From: Leucogyrophana mollusca
Lineage: Eukaryota > Basidiomycota > Agaricomycetes > Boletales
NCBI GenBank assembly: GCA_021014945.1
Contig: MU266388.1
Location: forward strand, 1-64,000
Direction: 5' to 3'
Length of the DNA: 64,000 nucleotides
The notes beneath the pieces are model-generated. The model ran no database searches and was not told where the DNA came from. It saw only the letters and a program-made list of their open reading frames with translations. The translations under genes were made by a program, and so were the position numbers. Positions 44,937-57,337 of this stretch are shown piece by piece; the stretch's first letter is position 1; each line of letters starts with the position of its first letter.

Positions 44937-47625
44937 TTATATCGTTTGATAGCTCCCTGGAAAACGGGCGGTGTCATTAGACGCCTGAGTAACCACGAGG
45001 TAGGCACGTACATATCCTTGCCTGCCAGTCACCACTCCCCGTAGCCAGTATGCTCCCTGCAGGGCTTAAATCTATCGATATTACTGTGCGAATGTCAGTT
45101 TCAAAGCAACATCACAGGGGCCTGCCTTCTCACCAGAGTTTTTGTGCCCTTGTAGCATGCACTGCACCGTCGCTGAATGGGAGTCCCAGAACTGCACCCC
45201 GCGGTCCTTAGACCCTGAGACAACCCACTGACCGTCGTGCGACACGGCGACAGAGAGAACGTAATCCTGGAAGGCAGTCGATACGTTAGCGAAGGCACAT
45301 CCCTAGCAACGCCGCACGCACAGTATGTCCCGTGAAGTTCATCGTGCACTGACTCGCTTTCTCCAATTCCTTCTTCCCGTTAGCAGCGGCCTCTTTCCGC
45401 TTCGCTCCTCCTGTCATCAGGCCACTCACGTCCCAATACTTGAGTGTCTTATCTAAGCTTCCGCTCACAAGCCCCTTCCCATCAGGGGTAAAAGCCACAC
45501 TATACACGCTATCCCTGTGCCCTCTCAGGCGTTCGAGGAGCGAACCTGTGGCAACATCCCAGATACGAACGACCGTATCCAGACTGCCTGCTGCAACGAG
45601 CTGGCCATTCGGTGAGATCGCAACACTGGTCACGCCTGCGTCGTTGCCGACGGAATCGGGATCGTTTATGGTAAGCACCTTCGACGAGCCATCGACCATG
45701 TCCCAGATACGAGCGGTTTTGTCGCCGGAGCCTGAGACAATGAGTCGACCATCGAGTGAAAAGTCGAGAGAGTAGATTTCTTGTTGGTGCCCATCGAAAA
45801 CATTCCGGATGCGTTTCTTCGCAATATCCCAGATCTTCAATCAAAGCGATCAGCAAAGACGAAGTGCTAGTGGAAGTGGAAACTTGGCGCACTCGAATCT
45901 GCTTATCTTCAGCACCTGTAGCCAGGTACTTCCCGTCTGGGCTGAAACATACGCTGCGAATGTACAAATCACCAGCTTTTCCGGCTGTATCGTCCGCGAG
46001 TACACTATAAATCCGTACGGGGTCAGCGAAGCTGCGCTGGAAGAAACACCATAAAATATAATATGTTTTGCGACCCACCAGGTCTTAGCGCCCGTCTTCG
46101 TATCATAGATCTGAGCAGTGCGATTGCATCCAGTCGCAAGGAACTTGCCGTCCGCAGAGAATCGCACGCAGCACACCACACTGACGATTGAAGCGCGCAG
46201 TAGCGAATTAATGAGTGCCACCTAATGTTCGATCGGAGATGATCATACTCACCTCTCGTGCATGAGTGTGTGCACCAGCGCCACGTCTAAAACACGTTTC
46301 ACCTTAGGATTGAACACAGCAAACCAGTCACTGCCTTCTTTCTTCAGTTCGGGTGGCACATTGTGGGGATCGAGGTCGTCAGGAAACTGGCCTCCATTTG
46401 AACTACTACTGATTGGTACCATAGCATTACTTGTGATCGCCGATGACGGTTCGGGAGGGCCAGCAGGCGACGGGTTTCCAGGCCCTGGAGGGTACGGTGG
46501 ATGTGCAGCAGGAGGCGGCGGCAGGCCTGGTCCTGCAAATGCGGCGAGAGATGTGGGTCCACCTGGTGCAGGAGGAAGCTTGGGATTGGGGCCAGGTCCG
46601 AGAGACGGGCTATAATGATCTAGCGCAGAGGGAGGAGGGGAGAACGGGGTACGATGATAACCATGAGGAGGTGGGGAACGTGCGGAGCTTGAAGTAAGAT
46701 GTTTACCTGGACGATCACTTTTTATACGCTCTGTCTTGATGCGCTTCGGATCCCGGCTACCCTCGCCAGGAGCGCGCTCGCGCTCTCTATCACGTTGATC
46801 TCGTTCTCTATCGCGTATGTCCCGTTCACGCTCGCGATCAGCGCGCTCGCGTTCTTTTTCTCGTTCACGCTCGCGGTCACGTTCACGATCTCGTCCGTAG
46901 TAAGGGTCATTGTAAGAGTTTGGACCTGCCCCGGGGGGGACACCTGGGACTGTTGCTGGCGGACCAGGCGGACCTGCGGGGCCAACAGAGCCAGGCCCAA
47001 CTGTTGGATGGGGTGGAGGGCCTGATGGTATACCTTGACGAGCAGCATGAAGTTCAGCACGGAGGCGGGTAAGCTCTTCCTCGTATTGTTGTCGAATCTT
47101 GCCGTGCTGGGATTCCAGCTCATAGAGTGACTGACGAATGATATTCAATTCATTTATTTGAGATGTGACTGAGCCGCGGGAGAACGAAGCAAGAGTTACA
47201 CGTAAAAAAACAAACCCCGTTGTTATTGCAAAGTATGCGCACCTTTCGACTCGTACTCATCCCGCTGATTGCGCAAGAGGCTCAAGTCAGACGTGAGAAC
47301 GTCGAATTCCTGGCGGATGGAGTCAAAGGCCTCGTTAAGTCTGGCGTGAGTGTGCTGGCCAGGACCCTGAGCAGGCGGTCCAGTCGGCTGGAGGCTCCTA
47401 TGCTGAAGCGAGATATCAAGTATCAGTTTGTTTCACAAAACACATTTTCAAGTCAGAGGAAGTATGCGCAGGCTAACGACCAAAATTTTGACCCCAGCCA
47501 AGATACACTCGTGGCAACATGGACATTGTAGCATTGGTGCTTATAAGTTCTCGGATATACGCTCGGAATAACCACCGGGGTACGGGACCGAAGGAAATAC
47601 TCACATTATAAATTGTGGAGGACAT
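44937..47625 (-). CDS. TUP1: Tup1 general transcriptional corepressor
   Basis: ATG at 47625 starts a 21-bp exon (MSSTIYN). The N-terminal Tup_N coiled-coil follows ([20 protein letters not shown], then [20 protein letters not shown]), the tetramerisation and Ssn6/Cyc8-binding region in known Tup1 proteins. A Pro/Gly linker, a strongly Arg/Glu/Asp-repetitive segment near 46900-46780 and a second Pro-rich linker lead to the conserved [16 protein letters not shown] motif. Seven WD40 blades follow ([57 protein letters not shown] and others). The protein ends RIWSYQTI with TAA at 44937-44939. Tup1 is recruited by DNA-binding repressors and silences many genes in the nucleus. Introns of about 50-60 bp break the gene. 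A propeller-only paralogue lies head to head at 49617. Confidence 0.93.
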
Positions 47626-49616
47626 GGAGGAGGTTGGGAACAACGGAATGGCTGTTGATCATCGCCCTTTATAACAAATGGTGGGCTTGGACCCTGACAC
47701 CCAATCTTCTTTTCCCACGACTGACAGTACCGGCGGCATATCCATATGTAGATTCCTTATTACAGGCACAGTCACGTGCTTGCAAAAATACATTTGGCAT
47801 CAGATGTCCAAACTAATCATCGATTCTTTAATCTCAGCGGCACTGGCGCTTGTTGATTATCTTGACGCTTTCTCCTCCCGAGAGCAACCCGGGGGCACCC
47901 ATGTTCTCGTCATTCGGCGCTCGAGCGCCACCAGGGCGCTTTATGTACAACCTTAACTTCCACCTTGGTCCGTTCTCTGGGCTGTCTCACGTCAGCCTCC
48001 TTCAATCCTCGGTGTCGGCGAGCAGGGGTGTGAAAAAAGTGAATGATCTCCACCTCACTCTCCCCAGTCCTCAGCCGCTTTGGCACAGGTGTCCAATTTC
48101 CCACCGGCATACCAATCTGAAACCAACATCATGTCATCCGCACCGGTCTCCTTTGGGATTCTGATGAGCATCGAGCTTCCGGAAACCTTCGTCTTCGCAC
48201 GTACCTAGTTTTAGCACCGCGGTCGCAATTTGCTCGGCCACCGCCTATACTGAAAGGCAATCACCTATGAAAACTGTGAGATTTATTTAGTCCATTCTTC
48301 TTAACTCTCGGCTTTCGAGGTGTATCTGCGCGGACTAGGGGAGGCGCCGTCATGGGTTCGCATCTATGATTCTAATAATATACTCTATCACAGCTGACAA
48401 CATGTCAACCTAAGTGGTGCCGAAGACTATTCTTCACTGCCAGGCAGCATATGGCTGGCATGTTCCCTGGTATACATGAAATCGATGCGTTGGTGCACAT
48501 TGACAAACCGACGCTATCGAAGGCGAAAATCGTCTAGATTCCTTTCAGGGTGGTCAGCTCGAATCCTTATTCTGCTTCCGGTAAGCTGCGTTTATTATGG
48601 AAATTCACCCATCGAAGCGACTCAAGTTCTAATTGTTACAACCAACACAGCAACGCTTTCGCAGGGGCAGTTCGTGAACGGAAGGGCTTCACGTTGTTAG
48701 CGCGGTAAAAGTGCGAGAACTTTATGCCATGCATTCCCCAATGATGCGTCGTCGTACATATAGCTTAGCGTTAGCTAAGTCCATCCTAGTGGTGACACGC
48801 CTTCAGACCAAGTATGTACATATGGACTACTTACACCGAGTTTTTGACTGGCCCATTCAAATGCCACTGCAAAGTGTTAATCGCTAGGTTTAGCGGTACA
48901 CGTGTAAATTGTAAGGTCATTCTTGGCATCTACGCTTCATGAAGGCCACGAAGCCCATCAAACTCAGATCCATATCGATACCCCAATAAATGAGGTCGAT
49001 CTAGAACGATGTCGCCTAAACATAAGGGTGAGACCTGCTCAGCGAACGCTGGCGACGATCCCTCGTGTCGCTTCGCCCGTCTCACTGGCTACGACAAGTT
49101 ACTACGGTCAACCAGAGATCAGTAAACATCCGTCCGGAGAGACTCATTGTCCTTATCTGCTTCCGTTGAATCCTCACAATTGAAGTGGTCAAGGTCAGCA
49201 TTTGGATTAACACGACAGACCCACGCATGAACCTCGTTGCTCATTTCGAAATACCAGCGTCAACTTGTGAACAGACTTGAAAGTCAATCATTCACCGGCT
49301 CAACTCCGAGTTTTCCGAAGCATTGGCAGCTTAGCACCTACACTGGAGCGCAATTTAGCTCGCACCGGAGTGTAAGCCAGCGGTGATTCCCTGTTCCGAG
49401 TCATCGTTCACTCGATTCACCTGGCTACGGTAGGTGGAGATATACGTACACCACAACTCCAGAATCCAGCTCAGAACACCCCTGATTCGTACGTATACAT
49501 GCACCTCGCCGTTGACCCGGTCCTGACAGGTCGGGGACACCCAAGGTTTACGAAAAGTACTGTTGGCATCAAATTTAGAAACGACTTGAAGCAGCGGCAC
49601 CCGCAACAACGCGAAG
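47626..49616. promoter_or_regulatory. 2-kb divergent region between TUP1 and its paralogue
   Basis: No gene was recognised between the two start codons. ORFs at 47678-48164 (+), 48110-47910 (-) and 48923-49183 (+) lack domains, and 48923-49183 is only an open stretch. The region must contain both promoters. Confidence 0.4.
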
Positions 49617-51209
49617 ATGGCTTATGATTTGGACCCGATGACAGTGCCCTCCGAATTTATTAAAGAAGGCGGTGATTGGCTGGCAGTTTTTAATCCCCTG
49701 ATTCCGCGCCAAATGGATGTGCAGTTGGCCGGGCGATTTGTCCACGAGGGGTGCGTGCAACTATCGGGGTCGGTATCCAGCCCGTACTGATTGACCATTG
49801 TTTAATCTTATACCCTCCTTGGCTTGATGGAAATATAATTGATATTGGGATATAACCGCAGAGTGGTATGCAGCGTCAAGTTTTCTGTGGATGCAACCCT
49901 TCTTGCTGTCGGGTCCGAAAACGTCGTGGTTCTTTATAACCTTGCCTTAGGGGAGAAAATAACGTGCGTGACCTCATCCCCAGGCAGTGGGAGCATGCTA
50001 AATGCCGTTGTGATCCCCGCGTGTTAGATTTCCGCTTGACGTTCTGAACACCGACGACTCCGCAGGAACGTGTAAAGTAATTCACGCCCGAAGTGTAGCC
50101 ATCAGCCCAGACGGGCAGTTCCTGGCGGCCGGCTCTGAGGATAAGCTCATAAGGGTCAGTAGAACAGCAAACCTATTCTATTTCACCAATTCCTGAATTG
50201 GTGTTCGCGGAGACAGTTTTGGAGCATACCTGAACGCAGGCTACTGAGTGCTTTGCGGGGACATCACGGGGAAATTTACGCGGTTGCGTTCTCGCCGGAC
50301 GGTCGCCTTGCTGTTTCCGCATCGGGCGACTGTACGGTACGTGTATGGGACATCAGCTCCTTCATCGGTGTGGCGGATAGTTCAGGAGACCTTGCTGCTT
50401 CTGAGGCAATCGAGGCGTCTTGTCGAGTTTTACGGCCGGTTGGCGCTGTGTCGAAGCTCTCATCGAAACTTGCGCCAACGTCTGTGGCAATTGATGGCAC
50501 AGGATCGTACGTTGCAGCAGGGTCGCTTGATGGTGTCGTCAGAGTTTGGGATATTCAACAAGGGACGCCAGATTCAACAACAGCAGCGGAACCCATACAA
50601 TTGTTGCGTGGGCATGATGATGGAGTATACGGTGTGCAATTCGTCGATGTTACTGGGTATGGTGCTCCGATAGGACTTGTGAGCGCAAGTTTGGACCGGT
50701 CGTTGAAGTGCTGGGAGATGAGGATCAGTGGCGAAAACGAAGGTACTTGTACCAAGTCGTTCACTGGACACAAGGTCCGCTCATCGCGTTCGAGGTCTCC
50801 CTGAGAAGGGGTCTCATGATTGATATCTAGGACTGCGTTCTCGCTACGTCTATCATTCAGGTAGGGCGGGAACAGCGCGTTGCCTCGTCCTCTCGTGATG
50901 GAACTGTCCGTGTGTGGGATTTGAAGACTGGGCTCGCGCAATTCATGATTCAAGGACACAAGAATACTGGTGAGTGGCTTCTTGCCAGTGCATTACTGCA
51001 AGGCCCGCTGGTGTCCTGATACTTAAACATTTCCCTCACGTGGCTCCGGCTCGCAGTGACGACAGTAGATTTCAGCAAAGACGGGAAGTTGCTTGCCTCC
51101 GGAAGTGGTGATCGTGAAGTACGCATTTGTGAGTTTCGAACTCTATTGCGGACAATAAGACTGCACCCACGACAAACGTACTTTCGCAGGGAGCTACTCG
51201 ATTGTCTAG
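49617..51209 (+). CDS. Tup1-like WD40 protein lacking the N-terminal oligomerisation domain
   Basis: Seven exons (49617-49750, 49862-49963, 50028-50154, 50217-50774, 50831-50969, 51057-51128, 51190-51209) sum to 1152 bp, 383 residues. The protein starts MAYDLDPMTVPSEFIKEGGD and continues WLAVFNPLIPR, which matches the Tup1 linker just before the propeller. Seven WD40 blades follow ([66 protein letters not shown]), ending RIWSYSIV. Intron positions after FTGHK, GHKN(S/T) and RIW are the same as in TUP1, so it is a paralogue. The Tup_N coiled coil is absent, and an in-frame upstream N-terminus was not found. It may bind repressors without Ssn6, act as a competitor of Tup1, or have a new role (inference). 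The frame is intact despite clear divergence, so it is probably under selection. Confidence 0.82.
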
Positions 51210-51486
51210 AACGACATACCACAAGATCTTGCAAATGGTGATTGCGTCTCGCACAAGGAACACATCAACTCTAAAGGTCTAAGACCAATCGCAAGGGCGA
51301 GGGTGCAGGCGAAGAAGGACGATGTCACTGGACTGCTTCATATTCGACGCTATTGTTTTGAATGGAGGCTATTCAAGAATGTCGTGATGCGCCAAGGGAA
51401 TCGCAGTTGGAACAATGAAGACGGTAAAGCAGATAACAAGCCGAAAGCTATCCAAGAAGCAAAACTACAGGACTTGAATAGATTCC

Positions 51487-52711
51487 CTAAAGCCCGCGAC
51501 GGGGCTTCGAATAAGGTTGAAACCTGCTATTTCGTGGACCAGCCCCCCTCTCGATCGTGGGCCGAGAAGACGATGCAGCAGGTTTCGAGGAAGTAAAGTC
51601 GATTTGTGTCCGCTTCGACTGAGTGGCAGTGGCTTGTTCCGAGCGAGCCTTTTGGAGCTCAGCTTTGAGGATCACCATTCGTATACGAGCGGGGGGTAGG
51701 GTGCCGCCATGACAGATAGCCAGCCCCGCAAAACGATGCGAATGACAAGTGCCAAGGTTGTGAGGGGAGTAATTAACGAGCCAGGCAGCAAAGGCGTTGG
51801 AAAGGCATGAACAAAAGTGACCACCACAATATGAAGTTACGTACCGATGCTGTCTGCAAACCACTCCTTTTGTACATTGCTCGGGTTCCAAATATCTTCC
51901 GGAAAGTTCGTCGTGCGTTCATCGACGTCGATAAATTCCACGAGCTTCGCGTATAAATGGGGGTTGCGGAATGATCGATTGGACATGAGCGAGTCATTGA
52001 AGTGCTTGGGGTTTTGTGGGTCACGCTTGAGTGTGTGGAATTGTGCCAACTTTGCCTGCGACGAACGCATGAGAACATCAAGGTTGGAGAAGTTTGGGCA
52101 AGTAACGCACCTCAGTTACTGGATCACACAGCGACGATGATTCTGGCGGAATTCCCCAGTCTGAAACGCCCGAAATCGGAGGTGGTCTCAGTAATGCTTG
52201 GAGCCGAATTAGCTCATCGGTCTCTCCAGCTGACGAAGTCGCCGGAACGTATAGCCCTTCGATGGCTTCTGAAGAAGAGCCTTCGGCGATTTCAGGGTCC
52301 CCTGCTGCTATGTCATCGGAAATATGGGCACGGGGCTGGCTTCTTAAATGTGTTGGGCGCCGTATGATGACCTGTGATTTCGGTAGGAGGCGCGCTGTGT
52401 TGTGTGATACTCATTCAACAGGCACTTTTATAGAAAGAAAAACACGCACAATCTGAAGACACATTTGACGCTCCCTTCAGAGGTTTATCCTATCCCAAAT
52501 GGAAAGACAGCCAACAAAGAGGGAAACGTTTGCGGGAAGCTTCTGGGTGGAGGCTCTTACATTGTTGACAACACCTGGTAGCTTCGACGTCGAGGCGATT
52601 TTGTCTTCTGATTCGCTTTGCGAATCGTCGTCGTAGGCGGCAAGTCCTTGTAGAAGAATGTCAGCATCCCAATGTCCCCAATCCGTGCGAAATTACGCGC
52701 TCACCGTTCAT
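51487..52711 (-). CDS. SAP30BP/HCNGP-like protein
   Basis: The initial coding exon is only 7 bp (ATGAACG, 52711-52705), spliced to [18 protein letters not shown] (from 52646). Later exons give an acidic/Ser-rich stretch, [14 protein letters not shown] near 52150, and the family core [20 protein letters not shown] followed by [20 protein letters not shown] and [13 protein letters not shown] (52020-51845). The C-terminus is a basic coiled segment ([14 protein letters not shown]) and a Ser/Arg tail ending at 51487. The HCNGP family is nuclear; SAP30BP in animals associates with splicing and SAP30 corepressor functions (family knowledge). The gene shares a 99-bp divergent promoter with GPI8 and ends tail to tail with the Tup1-like gene. 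Confidence 0.82.
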
Positions 52712-52810
52712 GAGAGCAACAAGAAAGACGCAAATATAATAAATTGAAACTCCGCAAGAAGGAAGACTTAGCTAAGTAGATGCCGCGTTGCCGGTTCACT
52801 TCCTTCTCGA
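52712..52810. promoter_or_regulatory. Divergent promoter of SAP30BP-like gene and GPI8
   Basis: Only 99 bp separate the two start codons on opposite strands, so the transcripts must begin within this interval and share control. It contains an A-rich piece (GCAAATATAATAAATTGAAA near 52731-52750) that could act for both directions. Confidence 0.7.
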
Positions 52811-54320
52811 ATGCACCTCCACTGGCTCCCCCATAGCTGCCTGTTCTTCCTAACTTGCTTTGCAGCCTTGACTGCCAGAACATGGGCTACGAGTACCTCG
52901 CAGGACGAACAAGTTTCCGGCTTCTTCGGAAGACACGAGAGCGGTTCCGGCCATACCAATAACTGGGCCGTTCTCGTCTGCGCTTCGCGGTATTGGTTCA
53001 ACTATCGTGTATGTCCTCCACATGATAGCATACATGGAAGAGCCCTTACCACCACCGCCTAATTGCTAGCATATGGCGAATGCCCTGGGAATGTAAAAAT
53101 CCCCTCTTTTCCGCTCTCTCCTTTGTTTATTTTTACTAGGTATCGCACTGTGAAGCGCCTCGGTATACCCGACTCAAACATCATATTGATGTTGGCGGAC
53201 GACGTAGCTTGCAACGCACGAAACAAATTCCCTGGCAGCGTGTATGCCGAGGCAGGGAGACATCTTGATCTCTACGGCGACAATATCGAAGTCGACTACA
53301 GGGGATATGAAGTGACGGTTGAGAACTTCATTCGAGTATTGACCGGTATGCTTCCACAGTAAACTTCAGCCTCTCCCAATCCACAGCTGTTATTCAGGAC
53401 GTATGGAGCCATCTGTTCCGCGGTCAAAGCGGTTATTGACGGATGACCGGTCCAATATCTTCGTCTACATGACAGGGCATGGGGGAAACGAGTTTCTCAA
53501 GTTCCAGGATAACGAAGAAATTAGCGCTTTTGACATCGCCGACGCGTTCGAGCAGATGTGGCGGAAGAAGCGGTGGGTATTTGCCCACCCAATCCATGAG
53601 CATCCAGGTCGATTTGACGTCGTGCTGCAGATACAACGAGATATTTTTTATGATAGACACATGCCAGGCGAATACCATGTATTCCCAATTTTACTCGCCG
53701 AATATTCTGGCCACTGGCTCATCCGAGATCGGCGAGAACTCCTATTCGGTAGGCGCTATTCATCCCTGCGCGCCTCACTCGGTAATTTATATTTTTCAGC
53801 ATGAGAACGACTACGATATCGGGGTTTCTGTTATTGACAGTTATACTCACTACGTTCTCAAACTTATGGAAGGCATCAACAAAACTAGTCAAACGTCCAT
53901 GCAAGACTTGGTCAGTGTTGGCTAGTACCTTGAAGTTCGCCCAATAAACTGTCCCCCTAGTTCGCTTCATACGATCCAGTAAAGATCCACTCCAATGCCG
54001 GTGTTCGGTCGGATCTATTCCAACGACCGTTGGACAAAGCTTTGATCACCGACTTCTTTGGGGGTGTTGCACAAGCCGGGGTTTTCCCTCCAGATGATCC
54101 AACAGCCTTCGTTACAACTTTGAAGGCTAGCGAGCCAGCTTTGATTATCTCGAGCGCTCAACTAAACGCGGAATCACATGTAACACCTTCTCAGAGTACG
54201 AGCGCCGTGGCGCCTTCGGGGAGTTATGCAGATGAGTGGTCGACTCAGTGGAAAGTTGCTAGGAAATGGGCGTCTATCACTCTTCTGGGTTTACTTGTAG
54301 CCTGGGTCTCCCACAGATGA
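52811..54320 (+). CDS. GPI8: GPI transamidase catalytic subunit GPI8/PIG-K (peptidase C13)
   Basis: Seven exons (52811-53008, 53070-53092, 53140-53345, 53398-53572, 53631-53748, 53800-53910, 53961-54320) sum to 1191 bp, 396 residues, the usual length of the family. An N-terminal signal peptide ([20 protein letters not shown]) leads to [37 protein letters not shown], the catalytic His in [12 protein letters not shown] and the catalytic Cys in [11 protein letters not shown], then [18 protein letters not shown]-terminal hydrophobic segment ([14 protein letters not shown]) matches the membrane anchor. The enzyme, with partner subunits, cleaves the C-terminal signal of precursor proteins in the endoplasmic reticulum and joins a GPI anchor. 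The second coding exon is only 23 bp (HMANALG). The gene is complete. Confidence 0.95.
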
Positions 54321-54645
54321 TGGAGGTGTTAGTCCATATGGAGCACATCGAGATCCCTCTCGGAGGACGAGGCATGGGATTTTACTATTGTTCTTTCCGC
54401 ACACTTTACCAGCTGTGACATACAACGTGGTGACTCCAGCCCCCAATGGAAGCACAAGCATGTTGAAATACTGTCTGCCTCGCGTTCGGCAAATAATGTA
54501 CATCGAAGAAAAATACCCAAATACCCATGTAGCAGAACCGATTGTTTCCGTCATAATCCTAACCAAGACCCCCCCCCCTCCCCCCATCAAAGAAATCAAC
54601 GATACGCGGCGATATTATACTGGTGAACATCTTGCAATGCGTCAT
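54321..54645. terminator. Convergent 3' ends of GPI8 and the secreted glycopeptide
   Basis: A 325-bp gap with a C-rich run (CCCCCCCCTCCCCCC near 54570-54585). The plus-strand ORF at 54388-54720 runs into the glycopeptide gene on the other strand and is not taken as a gene. Confidence 0.4.
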
Positions 54646-55531
54646 TCAGTCGCAGAAAGTGATAGCGAGGTCGACCTGCAAAGAAATAGAGCGATTAAGT
54701 ATGGCTTCAAAATGCCTTAGGTCACCTCGCCTCACGTTGTCAGCCTGGCAAGGAACCTGCACCCAGGTCTGATCGGAGGAATGAAAAGCTGTAGTACAAT
54801 CCGCATCGGTACCTATTCATAGTTGCTCAGCGGCCGAAAAGATCACATCGAACATAATTTATCATCTCACAATCAGCTCCTGCGCCGTCGCATCCATTGT
54901 AGTAGCTGGAGGATGTAATCAGGTCAGCATATTCTTCTCAGTAAAGAATTAACATGTCCCACTGACCCGAAGCCAGTCGTCACTGAGAACTCGTGGCTGT
55001 AAGAGACATTGTTAGTCAACAACTACCACAGCTAAAGGGGGGAACTACGAACGGGGGGATCAAGGTAATGTCCGTGCTTGATCCGCTCCCAGCGGTCGTA
55101 GGGTTGACGAGAGTGGTCTCGACCATAGTGCAAGATTCTCCATTCAATCCGCAAGCACCGGTCTGTAAGTAGCTAGACACCCAGCGGCAAATTAAGGCAT
55201 CAGCTTGCGAAGACATTTCGCGAAACACATACGCGATTGCAGCTTCAATGGGCCCATCGTTAGTATACGCCCCACCGGTGGATAGGATGTTTCCGTTTTG
55301 CACAAGAGTGGGCTTTGACAACAATTAGAGACTCTCATCATCACCGAAATGAAGTGTCTGTCCCGCACAGTACCGTATTTACAACTACAAGGGGGGGGAT
55401 TAAGAAATAGTGCGCGGGGGGTGTCCTGAGACTCACTTGTTCGTGAAGGTGATGGTGTGGGATTCTGCTCGCGCACCACTAATGAGGGCGGAGAAAATCA
55501 TGAGCGCAAGGGTGGAAGTGCTGGTGAACAT
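54646..55531 (-). CDS. Small secreted cysteine-rich 'glycopeptide'-type protein
   Basis: ATG at 55531 begins a signal peptide (MFTSTSTLALMIFSALISGA|RA) followed by ESHTITFTN. Seven short exons give the family pattern known from Agaricomycetes as 'glycopeptide' (family knowledge): CKYGTPTLVQNGNILSTGG, AYTNDGPIEAAIA, YLQTGACGLNGESCTMVETT, GSGSSTDITLIPPHEFSVTT, YNGCDGAGADCTDADCTTAF, and a C-terminus VPCQADNVDLAITFCD with TGA at 54646-54648. Pairs of cysteines suit an extracellular disulphide-bonded protein. Several exons are under 70 bp and one donor is GTTCGT. The function is unknown; a cell-wall or secreted role is inferred from the signal peptide. The frame is intact. Confidence 0.82.
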
Positions 55532-57337
55532 GCCTTGCTGTTGGACAGTGCTCAAAAGACAGGGTATGGACCAGGTTGTGAGCCCACGCATTTATACCTG
55601 GGCGCCTTGCATTTGATAAAACTGAGCGGAGGTCACAAGTGGCCCTCTGACTTGGCATTAGCCTGATTTCTGTCTCGCCTCACGACGCATGCGGCTACTT
55701 TGCAGGTTGGCGGTTTTGTTTGGGGACTAGTGCAACCCAGAGGATTGATCCGCTGGAATAGCAGTGAAGTCGTGTCAAAAATAAATGCAACGTTCGATAG
55801 CATACAGTTAGATTTTTACGCATAGTTCGCGGCATCTATTGAGTACTTACTTCAATGTCAAGCGGCCGAGATGTGAGCGCCCCGACCTTTAGTCTCCGCC
55901 GCAGGAGGGTGAGCGGAAGTCAACGTTTTCTTTGCATAAATAACAGGACAACCCGTCATGGCTCTCGATGAACAACATGATTAGCCTGATCAAGAGCCTA
56001 GGGCACACAAGGAAAGGCTGCTCATCTCGAAATACATTACACGACCCATATGTGCATGCTATGTCTGGATCAGGTGCCTTGAAAGGAATGGATTCAAGCG
56101 GAGAGCGGAGTCGCATTAGCATTCATCACGACCGCAAAAGTGCGTGCCTGCTCACTTGACATCTGACAGGTCGCGGGATGTAAGTGACCGACCCCCTCGG
56201 GGGTCTGTGGTTGTCTGGCTCTTTCACCTCGAGTGAGCCCCGCCCTCTTCGTTTTGGGATCTGCCACTTGTAACATCATCCACACGATGCTGATTGGTAA
56301 TCCGTTGGCAGGCCCTTTTAAATTGATGAAATGGCCCGAGACGTTATTACTTTCATCCATTATGATTGAAAGTTGTTCAGTGACCTACCAAAGGACTAAA
56401 GTAGTCTATGTATACCTGCACCTCAAAAGGCGCCACGGCGACTTGCTCAAGGCTGTGAGCTTCTCTCCTCCCATCTGGGAGACCTGGAGCCTCAGGAGTT
56501 CCGAAGCTTGGATGTGCTTGGTCAAAGGCGTATAGACCTACTTACTCCACATGGAATCCCGGAAACAGACCCGTTGTGCTGATGTATGCCATTAGCGGAC
56601 ATCAATGCCGGTGGCGATGTGATGCTATGCCATGTGCCAAAGTCATCTAAGGAATGGTAAGATATGGTTGACGCGCGGAAGTATTTTATTCCGACGTTCC
56701 TTGCTCTCTGTCCGGTGCGGATATCCATTGTGAGTGCTAGACCCTGCGGCCTGTCCGGCACAGTCTGAGTCATTCCCAGCGCTCCACAGGGGATTTTATG
56801 CACGGGGTGGAGGATCATTGCGACGGCATCCAGAATGATTACAGGGATGCTCGTTCGGGGCCGCCCAGGCGCTCTGTTAAGCAGACAGATATGGACTTGA
56901 TTAGTCAGTGCGAAGTGTTGATCAATGTAGCTCACAATCCAGGAAAGGACTTGAGCTTCTGTTACTCTACCCTCGAGATGTGTCCAGTCCTTCCTGAGAC
57001 TGCCGACAAGCTCCAGCGTGAGTGACGGGAGTACGCGCCTCGTGATCGAGGTGATCAGATTTCCTATCTCATACCTACATGAGATCCTGTGCGGTGCAAT
57101 CAGACTTCATCAGCCGTAAAAAGGATCGATCATTATGATGGTGCCGATGCGGTCGAAAGGTGACAAATGGGCTGCAAGCTCATGGCGGAAGAGTCTAGTT
57201 GAGTTGCGGATCTTGACTGGATGGTGAATCGACTCACCTTTGGTACAGGTAAAATACATACAATTCTGTTAGCAAGAGGGTCGGATAAACCGTACTTTAA
57301 TGACTACTTAAGAGTAGAAGTCCATCGGCAATCAGAG
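55532..57337. other. Intergenic stretch without a recognised gene
   Basis: 1.8 kb between the glycopeptide start and the GH27 B stop. Minus-strand ORFs 56360-56094 and 56935-56522 are open but show no domain and no supported splice partners. The 55532-55800 part should be the glycopeptide promoter. Confidence 0.4.

Noticed and set aside
46699..47025. Plus-strand ORF with apparent membrane segments
   Set aside because: It is the complement of the Arg/Glu/Asp-repeat and Pro-rich linkers of TUP1; the hydrophobic look comes from reverse reading of charged codons.
54388..54720. 110-residue plus-strand ORF after GPI8
   Set aside because: It contains a Pro run from a C tract and overlaps the well-supported glycopeptide last exons on the other strand.
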